This document shows positions 1-13,639 of a DNA stretch of 64,000 nt, piece by piece. The notes under the pieces were generated by a model. That model had not been told where the DNA came from and made no database searches. It saw nothing but the letters and a program-made list of their open reading frames with translations. Location of the stretch: contig JANBPU010000027.1 of NCBI GenBank assembly GCA_027575805.1, forward strand, positions 62,001 to 126,000. The letters are read 5' to 3'. The position numbers and the translations under genes are program-made. The DNA comes from Mycoemilia scoparia. Lineage: Eukaryota; Kickxellomycota; Kickxellomycetes; Kickxellales; Kickxellaceae. Positions within the stretch are counted from its first letter, which is position 1. Each line of letters begins with the position of its first letter.

Positions 1-1186
1 CCATTCCGCTATATGCTGCAATCACGACATTTGGGTCCCCGGGCTTGGCGGCCAGCCTTATTATAGGCCTACTGGCATTCTCCAGCCTGTTGACACAATT
101 CCTTGGGTTTTCTGGGTCCCACGCACATATGACACCGCTGTTAGATCCAGTAATGATGTATCTTGATGGATCCCAGATCACATCCTTAAAGTCAAAAGTA
201 AAGTCATGCCGTCTTCCGCCGAAATGTATCTCTCCTTTGTCAGAAAATTCGTCGACACTAATGGCAATTAGGCTGTCTGTGCACACCATCGCGGCATGCT
301 GCTGCCCATCAGGTGCTGCAGCAATATTGAGCCATCTGGACCTAAACTTGAGCCTCTTCGTTCCTTTGTATCGATACCCGCCAATACTCCTAGCGTCGCA
401 TGGATTTGGAATGGTCAAAGACGACACCGAGGACCCATGCGATCCTGCCTCAATCTCCTTTTCCTCATGAAGCTTGTCATCTAGCAATGAATTGTATCTG
501 CTATGCTGATAGTTTTGCTGATGTTGCTGCTTTTGGTGAATCTGGTTGTTGATGTTGGTGTGGTAATTTAAACCATCATTCCCGTATGTTGAGCTCCACT
601 CCATCGTTCTTCCTCGGGGGCCAATTGCTCTGGATGTATCTGACCCCCTTCGACGATATCCAAGTCTTGAACTGCTGGCTCCACCAGAGTTACTTGAAAT
701 TATATGCTGGCTACCATTACTGTTGTTATCTATAATGGCCTGTGGCTGTGGTAGGTTTGCTACGGCTGTGCCATTTGACATTTCGGATTTTGAGCGAGAA
801 AACCCGCTCACATTTATATTCTTTGCCTGGGCTTTTCCCTGTGCGCCTCCAGAGTTTGGACTGGCCCCAGACGTCACAGCCGCATATGAAGGCGCGCTGT
901 TTAGAGCAGAAATTGACTTGGCCATAAATGGTGTGACTCTGTTTGTTGGTGTTGTTTGGGGGTGTGTTGGTTTCTGGAGTATACTCTGCCTTTGCTTTAC
1001 AGGCTGCTTCAACTCACTTTTGTCATTAGTGGGGGAATCGCATTCACCATTTATTCTCCAGGTCCTTTCGCTACGTGGGCGTGTGTTGGTAGTGGCGAGT
1101 AGGCCTTTAGGGGACGAGAGGCCATTTATGGAACTAACCTCACGAGGGGAAATGCTAGACGGCTGTTCACGCATATATTGATCCAT
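1..1186 (-). CDS. WD40 protein, WDR24/Rtc1-like (SEA/GATOR2 complex), 5' part only
   Basis: The minus strand is open without a stop from ATG at 1186 to the left edge of the window, giving about 395 residues of an unfinished protein. Residues 1 to about 250 are low-complexity, rich in Ser, Asn and Gln, and look disordered. From about residue 275 a beta-propeller begins, with motifs such as RWLNIAAAPDGQQ, DVIWDPSRYIITGSNSGVI and CAWDPENP. The order and spacing resemble the first two blades of WDR24/Rtc1, a SEA (GATOR2) subunit acting on TORC1 signalling at the vacuole. That family call is from remembered similarity and is moderate; another WD40 protein is possible. An out-of-frame upstream ATG lies 15 bases ahead of the start. 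It is divergent from THR4. Confidence 0.55.
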   Translation of the reverse strand, partial: MDQYMREQPSSISPREVSSINGLSSPKGLLATTNTRPRSERTWRINGECDSPTNDKSELKQPVKQRQSILQKPTHPQTTPTNRVTPFMAKSISALNSAPSYAAVTSGASPNSGGAQGKAQAKNINVSGFSRSKSEMSNGTAVANLPQPQAIIDNNSNGSQHIISSNSGGASSSRLGYRRRGSDTSRAIGPRGRTMEWSSTYGNDGLNYHTNINNQIHQKQQHQQNYQHSRYNSLLDDKLHEEKEIEAGSHGSSVSSLTIPNPCDARSIGGYRYKGTKRLKFRSRWLNIAAAPDGQQHAAMVCTDSLIAISVDEFSDKGEIHFGGRRHDFTFDFKDVIWDPSRYIITGSNSGVICAWDPENPRNCVNRLENASRPIIRLAAKPGDPNVVIAAYSGM

Positions 1187-1921
1187 ACAATGTATCTATG
1201 CCTCGACATAAAGAAAGGGGCATGCACAGCCTTTAGAAAGTAGCAAAAGTGAAATGTGAAGTAAGGTAGCAGAAATACAGTCTAGGCTCTGTCTTGCAGA
1301 ACCAACCACATTGACAAAAAGCTGAGACCCAGCCAAGCATTCAGTACTGAGAATCATGAATACTCGCAGACTCAATAATTATTATTATAAATAGCAAGGC
1401 ACTATTTGGCAAGCGTGGAAGATTAAAGCCCCACCTTGATCATAAACGTCAACAAAATTATGTTGATGTTGATTATAATTTAGCCATCACTTTTGGCTGC
1501 ATCTTATTCATTTGCTAACAGGATGAATAGCTGACTCCAGAAGGAGTCATTATGCACAAAAGAAATAACAACAAAAATGGCCCAATGTTAGTCATACTAA
1601 CCTACCCACGATTGGAGGAGATCCTGGCGATAAAACACTGATCAGAAAAATCACACCCAAATCAGTTCCAACCAGATTTGCTTGTTTCAAAATGCCCCAT
1701 CAGCTTGTGTGTTAGAGCTGTCCACTAAGATTGAGCTTCAGATAGATGCTCATATTTAATCGTCCTGACCCGTGTCTCCAGGGTATATCCTTTATCTTTC
1801 TCTTTACTACCTACACACTGTAAGCATACAGACTACTGCGTGCTCTTTTATCGTCTCGCATATTTTTACATCACTAACTGACCACCTAGCAGATCAACTT
1901 AATACTGCAAAGATACACATA
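1187..1921. other. Divergent intergenic region between the WD40 gene and THR4
   Basis: 735 bases without a convincing coding stretch. It must hold both 5' regions. A pyrimidine-rich stretch precedes the THR4 start. I see no RNA gene or repeat here. Confidence 0.5.
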
Positions 1922-3683
1922 ATGCAATACCATTCTACCCGCGGCAACTCTTCTGGATACAGCTTTGAGAGCGCTGTTTTGCAGGGCTTGGCTCCCGATG
2001 GCGGTCTATTCGTTCCCGAAACAATCCCAAAGATCCCCAGTGACTGGAAGGAAAAGTGGGCCAACCATTCTTTCCAGGACCTTGCCTTCGAGATAACGAG
2101 GGATTATATAGGCGAAACAGATATTCCCACTGTTGATCTGAAGGACCTCATCACTCGATCATTTTCTACCTTCAATACCAAAGATGTCACTCCATTGGTA
2201 AAGCTCGATGAGAAAACTGACACATGGATCTTAGAGCTCTTCCACGGTCCAACATTCGCATTCAAAGATGTTGCCCTCCAATTCCTTGGAAACTTGTTCA
2301 AATACTTTTTGGATAAGCGCAATGCCTCAAGGAAAGAGGGAGAACCAAAGCAGACCTTGGCTGTTTTGGGAGCCACAAGCGGAGATACTGGAAGGTAAGC
2401 TGTGTCAGAATATACACAAAAATTGCATTGTTTTTACCCGATCCCTACATGTATATACCTTTAGTGTTAACAAATTCACTCTAAAAAGAAACATACACAC
2501 AATAATAATAATAATAACCGACTTTTGTGACTCAACACAACTTAATTTACTAACTCTCATATGTGATGTCGATTTAATAATCTATTGTCATTTTAGCGCT
2601 GCAATCTATGGGCTGAGAGGAAAGGAAGGCATTTCTGTATTTATCATGTTCCCAAAGGGCCGTGTCTCTCCTATCCAGGAAGCACAAATGACCACTGTCC
2701 CCGACGAAAACGTACATAACATCGCCATTGATGGGACATTCGATGACTGCCAAGCCATCTTAAAGGAATTGTTTGGCCGCGAGGACTTCCACAAGGCCAA
2801 CAACCTCTGTGCCGTCAACTCGATCAACTGGGCACGTATCATGGTCCAGATCATTTACTATTTCCACACATACTTGACTCTTGTGCGCAATGGTAATCCA
2901 AACCCAAACATTGTGTTCTCAGTTCCTACTGGTAACTTTGGTGATGTTCTGGCTGGATTCTATGCTCGTGAAATGGGGCTCCCAGTAACTAAGCTCGTGG
3001 TTGCAACAAACTCTAACGACATCCTTGATAGATTCTTCTGTACCGGTAGCTACGAAAAGAACAAGGAAGAAGGCGTATTGGCCACAACATCTCCTGCAAT
3101 GGACATTCTTGTTTCTTCTAACTTTGAGCGCTTCATCTGGTACATTGCCAGAGATCATGAGGTTGACACATCTCTCGATATTGCTGAACGTGAAAAGGCT
3201 GCTGGAAAGCTTGTGAAGCAGTGGATGGAAGAATTAAAAGCTGATGGCCGTTTCAGCATAAGCGAGAAAGGTCTCAAGGCTGCACGCGAGGTGTTCTCAT
3301 CTGGCAGCTGCCGTGATGCTACTGCCGTTGAGACTATCAGAAAGTTCTATATACCCGACGCAGCCAATAAGCGTGAATCATACCTACTCGATCCCCATAC
3401 AGCCGTAGGCGTTTATGTTTCAGAGGCCGTGCGCAAGGAGCTGGAGAGCGATGACAGCATCCAAAAACCATACACAACCGTCTGCCTGTCAACTGCACAC
3501 CCAGCCAAGTTTGTTGAGACTGTTGATCATGCTGTGAAGCAGATCACACCATCATTCAACCACAAGACCATACTCCCTGCGCCCCTTGCCGAGGCTCTCG
3601 AAAAACCACGCCGTTGCATATCTTGCGAAAACAGTGCTGACAAGGTTGCAAAGATTGTCTCAGATCTATCGCACAAAAACTAG
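1922..3683 (+). CDS. THR4: Threonine synthase
   Basis: Converts O-phospho-L-homoserine to L-threonine with pyridoxal phosphate, the last step of threonine biosynthesis. Coding is join(1922..2394, 2597..3683), 519 residues, close to yeast Thr4 (514). The single 202-bp intron has donor GTAAGC and acceptor TTTTAG and splits a Ser codon inside the conserved ATSGDTGSAA loop. The PLP-binding lysine lies in HGPTFAFKDVALQ. The N-terminal STRG motif, FPKGRVSPIQEAQ and SVPTGNFGDVLAG are all present. The start at 1922 is the family start; an in-frame extension back to 1772 exists but has no conserved sequence. Very secure. Confidence 0.97.
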
Positions 3684-6130
<2,447 letters not shown>

Positions 6131-6770
6131 ACATAATATAGCATGTGCTTTTCTTTAGCTTTACTTTGAACCTTATGTACAATAACTATACTTCAACCTA
6201 TGACTTGCCCAGAATTATTATCACTATCATTATTAATGCATTTGGCAGAGTCTCCTTTGAAGGTGTACCAGAATGATGCCTTGAATAGCAGCCAATAATC
6301 TGCCAGGCTCCAGCTAAAATGTATGGCTTATGAGCTGATTTGCAGGGGATATATGGATGTACCAGTCTGTTCCCTTTCGATGGAGAGCTTGCCATTTGTA
6401 ATTCTGCTTCAGCACATTAGTAACTGCTCGGAATTTCCTAGCCAAGCTATATCTGATTATCAGTGTTTTAGTAAGAATGGTGGTTGTATTATTAAGGGTG
6501 TGCTTGCAGTAAACAGCAGTGATCATAATCAACACACCTGTAATGACCATAGCTCGCTGCTTCATAATTGACTCAAAAATCAGCCAAGATAAGGACAAAA
6601 ACTGCGTGTAGGATCATTTGCATTGGCAAGTTTGGTTGAGCCTATCAGAGTTGGTAGCGGCTCAGCCAGTCAAATGATGGGTATTTTGGCACAGCAAAAA
6701 AGGTTTCTATGACACAACTGCTGCAAGTAATTGTTCTTTTTCGCTGCACACTTCCACGTCTCTCGTGTTT

Positions 6771-6787
6771 AAACGCGGCGTTTGGCG
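6771..6787 (+). promoter_or_regulatory. Possible MBF/E2F-type cell-cycle site upstream of RNR2
   Basis: AAACGCGGCGTTT (6771-6783) is a perfect inverted repeat around a central G and contains the ACGCG core of MluI cell-cycle boxes. It overlaps TTTGGCG (6781-6787), an E2F-like half-site. It lies about 455 bases upstream of the RNR2 ATG. RNR genes are classic G1/S targets in fungi. Binding here is inferred. Confidence 0.4.
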
Positions 6788-7052
6788 TCTCTCTTTCCTT
6801 TTTTAACTTTAGTAAACATCTTTAAAGAAGAAACACGACTCCTTCACGAACACGGCACGGTTTACTTGGACTTTATTGGCCTCTCGGAACACCCGGTTTT
6901 TAGGTTTGTGTGCAGAAGCGGTAGCCTTTCAATAGTAGCTTTGCCAGTGTGCGGTGGCAGAGTAAAATATTGTTGAGCTGAACATAAGCAGAGGCGTGTG
7001 TGTGTGTGTGGTGTGGACAAGAAAAAACACACAATATAAGAGTTTTTCAAGC

Positions 7053-7061
7053 TATATAAAG
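7053..7061 (+). promoter_or_regulatory. TATA box of RNR2
   Basis: TATATAAAG lies about 178 bases upstream of the ATG and is followed by a long C/A/T-rich, G-poor leader, as expected of a strongly expressed fungal gene. Confidence 0.45.
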
Positions 7062-7238
7062 CAACACACTTCTTGCATCTGATTAAAGCTCCAGAGAACA
7101 ACTAGCTATTCTTTTCCCTACACACACTACAAACACCTCTGCCCGCAATCGAACTAATATATTGCATTAGCAACCCGCATTCTATCTATATACCTTCACC
7201 CGCATATATAACATATCTCCACTCACATCATATACAAA

Positions 7239-8351
7239 ATGAACTCCCAGGTTTCCAATATCCAGGACTCCAAGCTCTCCACACCCATCGCCACAACTCC
7301 TTTGACCAAGGAACAGCAGGCCGCTGCTGCCGAGAATAAGCTTTCCAAACGCGAGGCTGACCAAAACGAGCCTCTTCTTCGTGACAACCCTAACCGCTTC
7401 GTCCTCTTCCCCATCAAATGGCACGATATCTGGGAAATGTACAAGAAGGCCGAGGCTTCCTTCTGGACTGCTGAGGAAATCGACCTGTCGCACGACATGA
7501 CCCACTGGGACAACAAGCTCAACGATAACGAGCGTCACTTCATCAAATACGTCCTTGCCTTCTTTGCTGGCTCAGATGGCATTGTTAATGAAAATCTTGT
7601 ATCAAACTTTTCCACTGAGGTCCAGGTTCCTGAAGCCCGCTGCTTCTACGGTTTCCAGATTATGATCGAAAACATCCACGCCGAGACCTATTCCCTCCTT
7701 ATTGACACCTATATTCGTGATCCCACGGAGCGCGATTATCTCTTTAATGCAATCAACAATATCCCCTGCATTAGGAAGAAGGCTGACTGGGCTCTTCGCT
7801 GGATCGAAAGCGCTGATGCATCCTTTGGCGAGCGTCTCACAGCATTCGCTGCTGTCGAGGGTATCTTCTTCTCTGGATCATTTGCTTCGATCTTCTGGCT
7901 AAAGAAGCGTGGTCTCATGCCCGGCCTCACGTTCTCCAACGAGCTCATCTGCCGTGATGAGGGTCTCCACACCGATTTTGCTTGCGTTCTTTTCCACCAT
8001 CTCAACAACCCACCTCCTGCTGAGACTGTTCTCAACATCATCACTGAGGCTGTTGTCATTGAGCAAGAATTCCTTACTGAGGCCCTTCCAGTCTCCCTCA
8101 TTGGCATGAACGCTACTCTCATGAAGCAGTACATTGAGTTCGTCGCTGATCGTTTGTTGGTAGCCCTCGGCTTGCCCAAGCACTACCACTCTGCCAACCC
8201 ATTCGATTTCATGGACATGATCTCGATGCAAGGAAAGACCAACTTCTTTGAGAAGCGGGTGTCTGATTACCAGAAGGCCGGCGTGACCATGAACCAGGCT
8301 CAGGGCACCGGAAACAGGAGCGATGTCTTCACTCTTAACGATGACTTCTAA
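7239..8351 (+). CDS. RNR2: Ribonucleoside-diphosphate reductase small subunit
   Basis: Radical-generating R2 subunit of class Ia ribonucleotide reductase, which makes dNTP precursors with the large subunit. A single exon encodes 370 residues. Diiron ligands lie in the helices [18 protein letters not shown] and [10 protein letters not shown]. The radical tyrosine is about residue 151, in IHAETYSLL. The C-terminal tail ends FTLNDDF, the conserved peptide that docks on the R1 subunit. This is the functional form; the Rnr4-type inactive paralogue would lack several ligands. Codon use is strongly biased toward C-ending codons, suggesting high expression. Confidence 0.97.
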   Translation: MNSQVSNIQDSKLSTPIATTPLTKEQQAAAAENKLSKREADQNEPLLRDNPNRFVLFPIKWHDIWEMYKKAEASFWTAEEIDLSHDMTHWDNKLNDNERHFIKYVLAFFAGSDGIVNENLVSNFSTEVQVPEARCFYGFQIMIENIHAETYSLLIDTYIRDPTERDYLFNAINNIPCIRKKADWALRWIESADASFGERLTAFAAVEGIFFSGSFASIFWLKKRGLMPGLTFSNELICRDEGLHTDFACVLFHHLNNPPPAETVLNIITEAVVIEQEFLTEALPVSLIGMNATLMKQYIEFVADRLLVALGLPKHYHSANPFDFMDMISMQGKTNFFEKRVSDYQKAGVTMNQAQGTGNRSDVFTLNDDF

Positions 8352-9139
8352 GCTCTGTATTCATTCGCATCTCAGCCTTGTTTATACATCTATTTTCTAT
8401 ATATCATCCATCTTTAAGATCGAATCTATTTAGACTGACTGTGGCCGTTGGAAACCAAGTCATTAATTTGTATTTTTGTTTTTTCCTTTCGTACATTTAT
8501 AATAATTTATACTAGTCAAAATTGATTTAGCCTTTCAGGCAGTTTAAATGTTGTTGCACAACCAGATCGCAGAGTTTTGGGCCTATCATGAATCGGGAAA
8601 ACTCTTGCTGGAAATGTGATGATTCACTGAAAACCATTGGGTATGACCTGTATTTGCATATTTTATACGCACACTGGTGGGGCTGCTGAGATGATGGGGT
8701 TTGGGTTGTGAATGTTAATTTGAGCACAGCCGTGACTCACAAGCAGAATTGCTGATGAAGTGAGAAACCCTCATCCAAGGAGTATCTTTTACGAAAAACA
8801 GAGATACACGTAGTTGTGATGAAAGCGTGTATGGTATGGTTTCCTTGATCGTTTTTAGTTATAAAAAGCTCAAGGTACCCAAACCATATTTCTCCCATGT
8901 CAAGACAAAAACTTTACTCACAAGATATTTTTCTTTTGCAATATCTTTTCTGCTATCTATTATTATCTTTTACTTTGGTGCCCTTTGTGTTGTACTATAC
9001 CACACCATTGGTTTGAACTATACATACTACCGTTATTCTTAGCTTGTCACACTGTGATAGTCTTATACCCACATACAAGCATTTGCTCTATCTATATAGA
9101 ATACTAGCTGGATTTTATTTCTGTCCTTTACTGAGAAAA
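8352..9139. other. Intergenic region RNR2-LYS2
   Basis: 788 bases. The left part is the RNR2 3' region; the right is a T/C-rich LYS2 leader. Short open frames (8527-8727 minus, 8827-9042 plus) have no recognisable content. Confidence 0.5.
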
Positions 9140-12100
9140 ATGCCAGAAGCTACTCCTACTACTGGTGCTACCGCCAGTTCGATTCTTCCCACCGACCCAG
9201 CCGTGATACAGGCCAGGCTTGCCAAGTGGCGCAAGCATTTGCAAAGTCCTACCGAATTACAACTTCCAACTGACTATCCAAGACCTATTCCCCTAAAGGT
9301 CGTCGAAGGCCTCCACGAGTTCGTTTTGCCAGACCCATCCGGCCTTGCTGTTCTTCAGCTCTCACTTACCTCTCAGCAGGTTGGCTCCGATGGCGATGCT
9401 TCTCCAACTTCGCCCTTCACTGTGCTACTAGCTGCATTTGTTGTCCTTTTGCACCGCTATACTGCCGAAGAAGACATAGTTGTCGGAAGCTCTAGCGAGA
9501 GCAGCAACCCACTCGTACTACGAATCAATGTCAAACCCACAGATACATTCTTGGATGTCTTGAATACAGTGCGGGAGGTTGAAAAGGAGGCCCTAGAAAA
9601 TGAAATACCATTCGATATCTTGGTTTCTGATCTATTGGGCGATCTGGCTGCAGCAGCTGCTGCAGGTACTACCACTAATCAGGGTCCAGAAAATGGCGCA
9701 CTTGCTGCCTCTAACACTAACACAACTGCTCAGTCGGGTCCAAATGATGCGGCTGGTGGAAACTATGAGAGAAAGGCCCCCTCATCGCTATTCAGGGTTA
9801 GGTTCTTTAACCAGACGGACACCGATGAGCAGACCCTAAACAAAACAATCACTGCTGCCACTGACCTCACAGTTATTATCCGCCAAAAGTCTACAGAGTC
9901 ATTGCGCAGGCTCTACCCATCGATCGAGATCCAGATCACATACAACCAGGTTCTCTTCTCGTCAAACCGCATCGTGCACATCGGACAACAGCTGCAGAAG
10001 GTCCTTGCCGCTGCATTGTCTACATCTATTGCCACACAGGCTGGCCAAGTCGTTGGTGAGGATCACCATATTGGTAACTTCGACATTGTCACTGAAGCCG
10101 ATCGTGCCGTTTTGCCAGATCCAGAGGCTAATCTTAACTGGTCTAGCTATCCCGGTAGTATCACATCGATCTTTGTCAAGAACGCCACCTCAAATCCAGA
10201 CAAACCTTTTGTCACCGAGAGCGTCTTAAGGCCCGATCCTGTGAACTCAAACAAAACAAAGCTCGTATCTCGTACTTTCACGTACAAGCAGATCTACAAG
10301 GCAGCTCGTATTGTAAGTCGCTACTTACAACAGTGCGGTATTCAGAGAGAAGACGTGGTCGTGGTTTATGCATACAGAGGAGTTGATCTTGTCATATCAA
10401 TTCTTGGTGTCTTGATGGCTGGTGCTACTTACAGTGTTATCGATCCTGCCTACCCACCAGCTAGACAGAACATCTATCTCTCAGTAGCCAAGCCCCGTGG
10501 ATTGGTCATCATCGAGCAGGCCGGAACCCTCTCTGAAGAAGTACAAAAGTACGCTGATGATGAGCTTGATGTTGTATGTGTCTTGCCTGCCCTGTTTATC
10601 CAGGACAGCGGTGATATACATGGCGGCATCCTTTCATCCAGCAATGGTCAGGATGTCTTGCAGAAGGCTGCAAGCGAAGTCGAGGCTTCGATCAATGATC
10701 CCACAGGGGACTTAGTTGAGGTTGGCCCGGACTCTGTAGCAACCCTCTCCTTCACAAGCGGAAGTACGGGTATACCCAAGGGTGTCCGTGGACGTCACTA
10801 CTCACTGACTCACTTCTACCCATGGATGGGAGAGCAGTTTAACATCACCGAAAAGTCCCGTTTCACTATGCTTTCAGGGATTGCTCACGACCCCATCCAG
10901 AGGGATGTGTTTACTCCCGCATTCTTCGGGGCAGAGCTCTATATCCCTACTAGCGAAGATATTGGAATTCCTGGCCAACTTGCCCAGTGGATGGCTCAGA
11001 ACAGTATCACCATTACTCACCTTACACCAGCTATGGGTCAGCTTCTCTCTGCCAATGCTACAGCCAACATCTCTAACCTCCGACATGCATTCTTTGTTGG
11101 CGATTTGTTGACCAAGCGTGACTGCCACAGACTCCAGGGTCTTGCACCCAATTGTACAATTGTCAACATGTATGGTACAACTGAAACACAGCGCGCTGTA
11201 TCGTACTGTCCAATTCCACCAAGATCGGAGCAGCCCTCGTTCCTGGAATCAGCTAAGGATGTCATTCCCGCTGGTCGCGGCATGAAGGATGTCCAACTTA
11301 TTGTTGTCAATCGTCATGGCCATGGTGGTCTCTGTGGTGTTGGTGAGGTAGGCGAAATCTATGTCCGTAGCGGTGGTTTGGCTGAAGGATATCTTCGCTT
11401 AGAAGAGGCAACCAAGGCTAAGTTCGTCAACAACTGGTTCCGCAAAACCGACATTCTCACTGCTGATCCTGTAGACTCAAGCAGCATCAAGTTCTACTTG
11501 GGGCCTCGTGATCGTATGTACAGGACCGGTGATCTCGGGAGGTATCGTCCAGATGGTGATGTTGAGTGCATTGGGCGTATTGACGACCAAGTCAAGATCC
11601 GTGGCTTCCGTATTGAACTTGGTGAGATCAATAACATGTTATCTCAGCATCCCCAGATTCGTGCCAATGTGACACTGGTTCGTCGTGACAAATATGAAGA
11701 AAAGACGCTCGTTGCCTACATTGTCCCTAACGAAGAGGAACAACAGCGCGTCGATGATCCTGGCCACAAGAAGCTTACAGATAACATTCGAGAGTACCTC
11801 AAACAGAAGTTGCCTTCGTACAGTGTTCCCAGTGTCTTTGTTCCAATGAAGAAGTTGCCCTTAACACCAAACGGAAAGATCGACAAGGCAGCACTTCCAT
11901 TCCCTGATACACCATTATTCAGATCTTCCTCTGTTCAGCCATCCAGCACCAACGCTGAAGGTCAAGACCAACAGCGCCCCGGCTATGACAAGCTCTCTGC
12001 AACTGAACGTACTCTTTGTGAGATCTGGGCTACGGTTATTGAGTTGCCTCCTACTCTTGAGATCGAACCAACTGCCAACTTCTTTGATATGGGTGGTCAC

Positions 12101-13639
12101 TCAATCTTGGCTACTCGTATGATCTTCCAAGTTCGCAAGGAGATGGCTGTTGATGCTCCTCTAAGCCTTGTCTTCAAGCAGCCAACTTTGAGAGGTATGG
12201 CCGCTGCTCTCGATGCTATGTCCAGCGAAATCAGTCTTGGTGAGGGTCCTGGAGGATTTGCATCCGCCGATGCAAAGGGTGTCAGCACTGAAGATGTTAT
12301 CGAAGAAGAGGAAGAGTTCGACTACTCTGGTGAAGCCAAGGCTCTCGAGAGCGAGCTTCCTACCCCTGCATCGCCTTACCTTGCCTATCCACCAGTGCTT
12401 GCTGATACCAACAGACCCGAAGGATCCAAGGGGCCAACATTCCTTCTTACTGGTGCCACCGGTTTCCTTGGCGTGTTTATTCTTGCTGGACTATTGAGCC
12501 GCCACCCAGGTGCTACTGTGTACTGCCTTACTCGTGCCACCTCTCCCGAAGGTGCCTTTGATCGTGTCAAGAAGACCGCCGAGGCTCACCTCTTGTGGAA
12601 GGATGAGTGGGTTCAAACCAATGCGGTAAAAGCAGTAGTTGGTGATCTAGGAAAGCCCAAGCTAGGACTTGATGACAACACATGGGACAAGCTGGTCCAA
12701 GAAGTTGATGCTATAGTTCACAATGGTGCTCTTGTCCACTGGGTCTACCCTTACAAGAAACTCCGTGGTCCTAACGTTCTTGGAACCATTGAGGCCATCA
12801 AGCTGTCTGCTGCTGGAAACACGCCCAAGCCCTTGGTGTTTGTCTCAAGTACTTCTGCCCTAGATACTCCCTACTATGTGCGCATGTGCGAAAACAACCA
12901 GGTTGGTGTTCCTGAATCTGATGACCTTTCTGGCAGTGAGCATGGTCTACGCAGCGGCTATGGTCAATCCAAGTGGGTTGCTGAAAAGCTACTTATGGAG
13001 GCCCGCAAGCGTGGTCTTCCAGTTACCATCGTCAGACCTGGCTATGTTGTTGGTGACTCGCGCTCTGGTGTTACCAACACTGATGACTTCATCTGGCGCT
13101 TGGTAAAGGGATGCATGCAGCTAGGCCAGACACCCAACATGAACAATGTAGTCAACCTTTGTCCTGTTGACTATGTGGCCAGTGTAGTTGTTGAGGTCAT
13201 TTCTCAGCCAAAGGCACTCGACAGCATGGTATACCATGTTGTCAACTCTGAAGGCTACCGCTTCCAAGAGATGTTTGATTCCATGAAGTCATATGGTTAT
13301 CAGGTGTCTGGAATCGACTACATCAAGTGGCGTGATTCTCTTATGGACTTCACTCTGTCCCATACCGACAGTGCCCTCTATCCTCTTCTTCACTTTGTCT
13401 TGGACGACCTTCCAACATCTACAAAGAGTGCTGATCTTGATGACAGAAACACTCGCCGTATCCTTGAACCATATGGTATTAGTTGCCCCTCTATGTCTGA
13501 CTTGATGGGTCTTTACTTTGCCTATCTCATCAAGGTTGGCTTCATCCCATCTCCTACTAACCCCGAAAAGGCCGAAAAGCAGCTCCCACAGCTTGACATC
13601 AAGGTCCATGGTCCAATCACCAGATCTAGTCAGAACTAG
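9140..13639 (+). CDS. LYS2: L-2-aminoadipate reductase, large multidomain subunit
   Basis: Reduces alpha-aminoadipate to its semialdehyde in the fungal lysine pathway; a strong marker of fungal origin. A single exon encodes 1,499 residues (yeast Lys2 is 1,392). Order: N-terminal region; adenylation domain with TLSFTSGSTGIPKG (about residue 533) and YRTGDLGRY; carrier domain with the phosphopantetheine serine in DMGGHSILATR (about 985); NADPH-dependent thioester reductase with LLTGATGFLGVF (about 1,102) and YGQSKWVAE (about 1,273). I chose the first ATG; the frame runs 32 codons further upstream but without ATG. A low-complexity insert near residues 175-200 (AAAAAAG, then Asn/Thr-rich) may explain part of the extra length. 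The carrier serine needs activation by an Lys5-type transferase, not seen here. Confidence 0.97.
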   Translation: MPEATPTTGATASSILPTDPAVIQARLAKWRKHLQSPTELQLPTDYPRPIPLKVVEGLHEFVLPDPSGLAVLQLSLTSQQVGSDGDASPTSPFTVLLAAFVVLLHRYTAEEDIVVGSSSESSNPLVLRINVKPTDTFLDVLNTVREVEKEALENEIPFDILVSDLLGDLAAAAAAGTTTNQGPENGALAASNTNTTAQSGPNDAAGGNYERKAPSSLFRVRFFNQTDTDEQTLNKTITAATDLTVIIRQKSTESLRRLYPSIEIQITYNQVLFSSNRIVHIGQQLQKVLAAALSTSIATQAGQVVGEDHHIGNFDIVTEADRAVLPDPEANLNWSSYPGSITSIFVKNATSNPDKPFVTESVLRPDPVNSNKTKLVSRTFTYKQIYKAARIVSRYLQQCGIQREDVVVVYAYRGVDLVISILGVLMAGATYSVIDPAYPPARQNIYLSVAKPRGLVIIEQAGTLSEEVQKYADDELDVVCVLPALFIQDSGDIHGGILSSSNGQDVLQKAASEVEASINDPTGDLVEVGPDSVATLSFTSGSTGIPKGVRGRHYSLTHFYPWMGEQFNITEKSRFTMLSGIAHDPIQRDVFTPAFFGAELYIPTSEDIGIPGQLAQWMAQNSITITHLTPAMGQLLSANATANISNLRHAFFVGDLLTKRDCHRLQGLAPNCTIVNMYGTTETQRAVSYCPIPPRSEQPSFLESAKDVIPAGRGMKDVQLIVVNRHGHGGLCGVGEVGEIYVRSGGLAEGYLRLEEATKAKFVNNWFRKTDILTADPVDSSSIKFYLGPRDRMYRTGDLGRYRPDGDVECIGRIDDQVKIRGFRIELGEINNMLSQHPQIRANVTLVRRDKYEEKTLVAYIVPNEEEQQRVDDPGHKKLTDNIREYLKQKLPSYSVPSVFVPMKKLPLTPNGKIDKAALPFPDTPLFRSSSVQPSSTNAEGQDQQRPGYDKLSATERTLCEIWATVIELPPTLEIEPTANFFDMGGHSILATRMIFQVRKEMAVDAPLSLVFKQPTLRGMAAALDAMSSEISLGEGPGGFASADAKGVSTEDVIEEEEEFDYSGEAKALESELPTPASPYLAYPPVLADTNRPEGSKGPTFLLTGATGFLGVFILAGLLSRHPGATVYCLTRATSPEGAFDRVKKTAEAHLLWKDEWVQTNAVKAVVGDLGKPKLGLDDNTWDKLVQEVDAIVHNGALVHWVYPYKKLRGPNVLGTIEAIKLSAAGNTPKPLVFVSSTSALDTPYYVRMCENNQVGVPESDDLSGSEHGLRSGYGQSKWVAEKLLMEARKRGLPVTIVRPGYVVGDSRSGVTNTDDFIWRLVKGCMQLGQTPNMNNVVNLCPVDYVASVVVEVISQPKALDSMVYHVVNSEGYRFQEMFDSMKSYGYQVSGIDYIKWRDSLMDFTLSHTDSALYPLLHFVLDDLPTSTKSADLDDRNTRRILEPYGISCPSMSDLMGLYFAYLIKVGFIPSPTNPEKAEKQLPQLDIKVHGPITRSSQN

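Larger units (their letters stand above)
6131..7238. other. Intergenic region MET3-RNR2
   Basis: 1.1 kb without a supported gene. Short open frames on both strands (6198-6598) resemble nothing and have no consistent splice structure. The right half is the RNR2 promoter and leader, with a short TG repeat near 6996-7012 and a pyrimidine-rich tract just before the gene. Confidence 0.5.

Noticed and set aside
45..1181. Plus-strand open frames 45-470 and 723-1181
   Set aside because: They lie antisense to the minus-strand WD40 gene, whose frame is uninterrupted and has recognisable motifs.
6198..6598. Overlapping open frames on both strands upstream of RNR2
   Set aside because: No motif, no splice structure, and neither strand looks more coding than the other.
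9044..9139. 32-codon upstream extension of LYS2
   Set aside because: It has no ATG; the first ATG at 9140 gives the usual family N-terminus.
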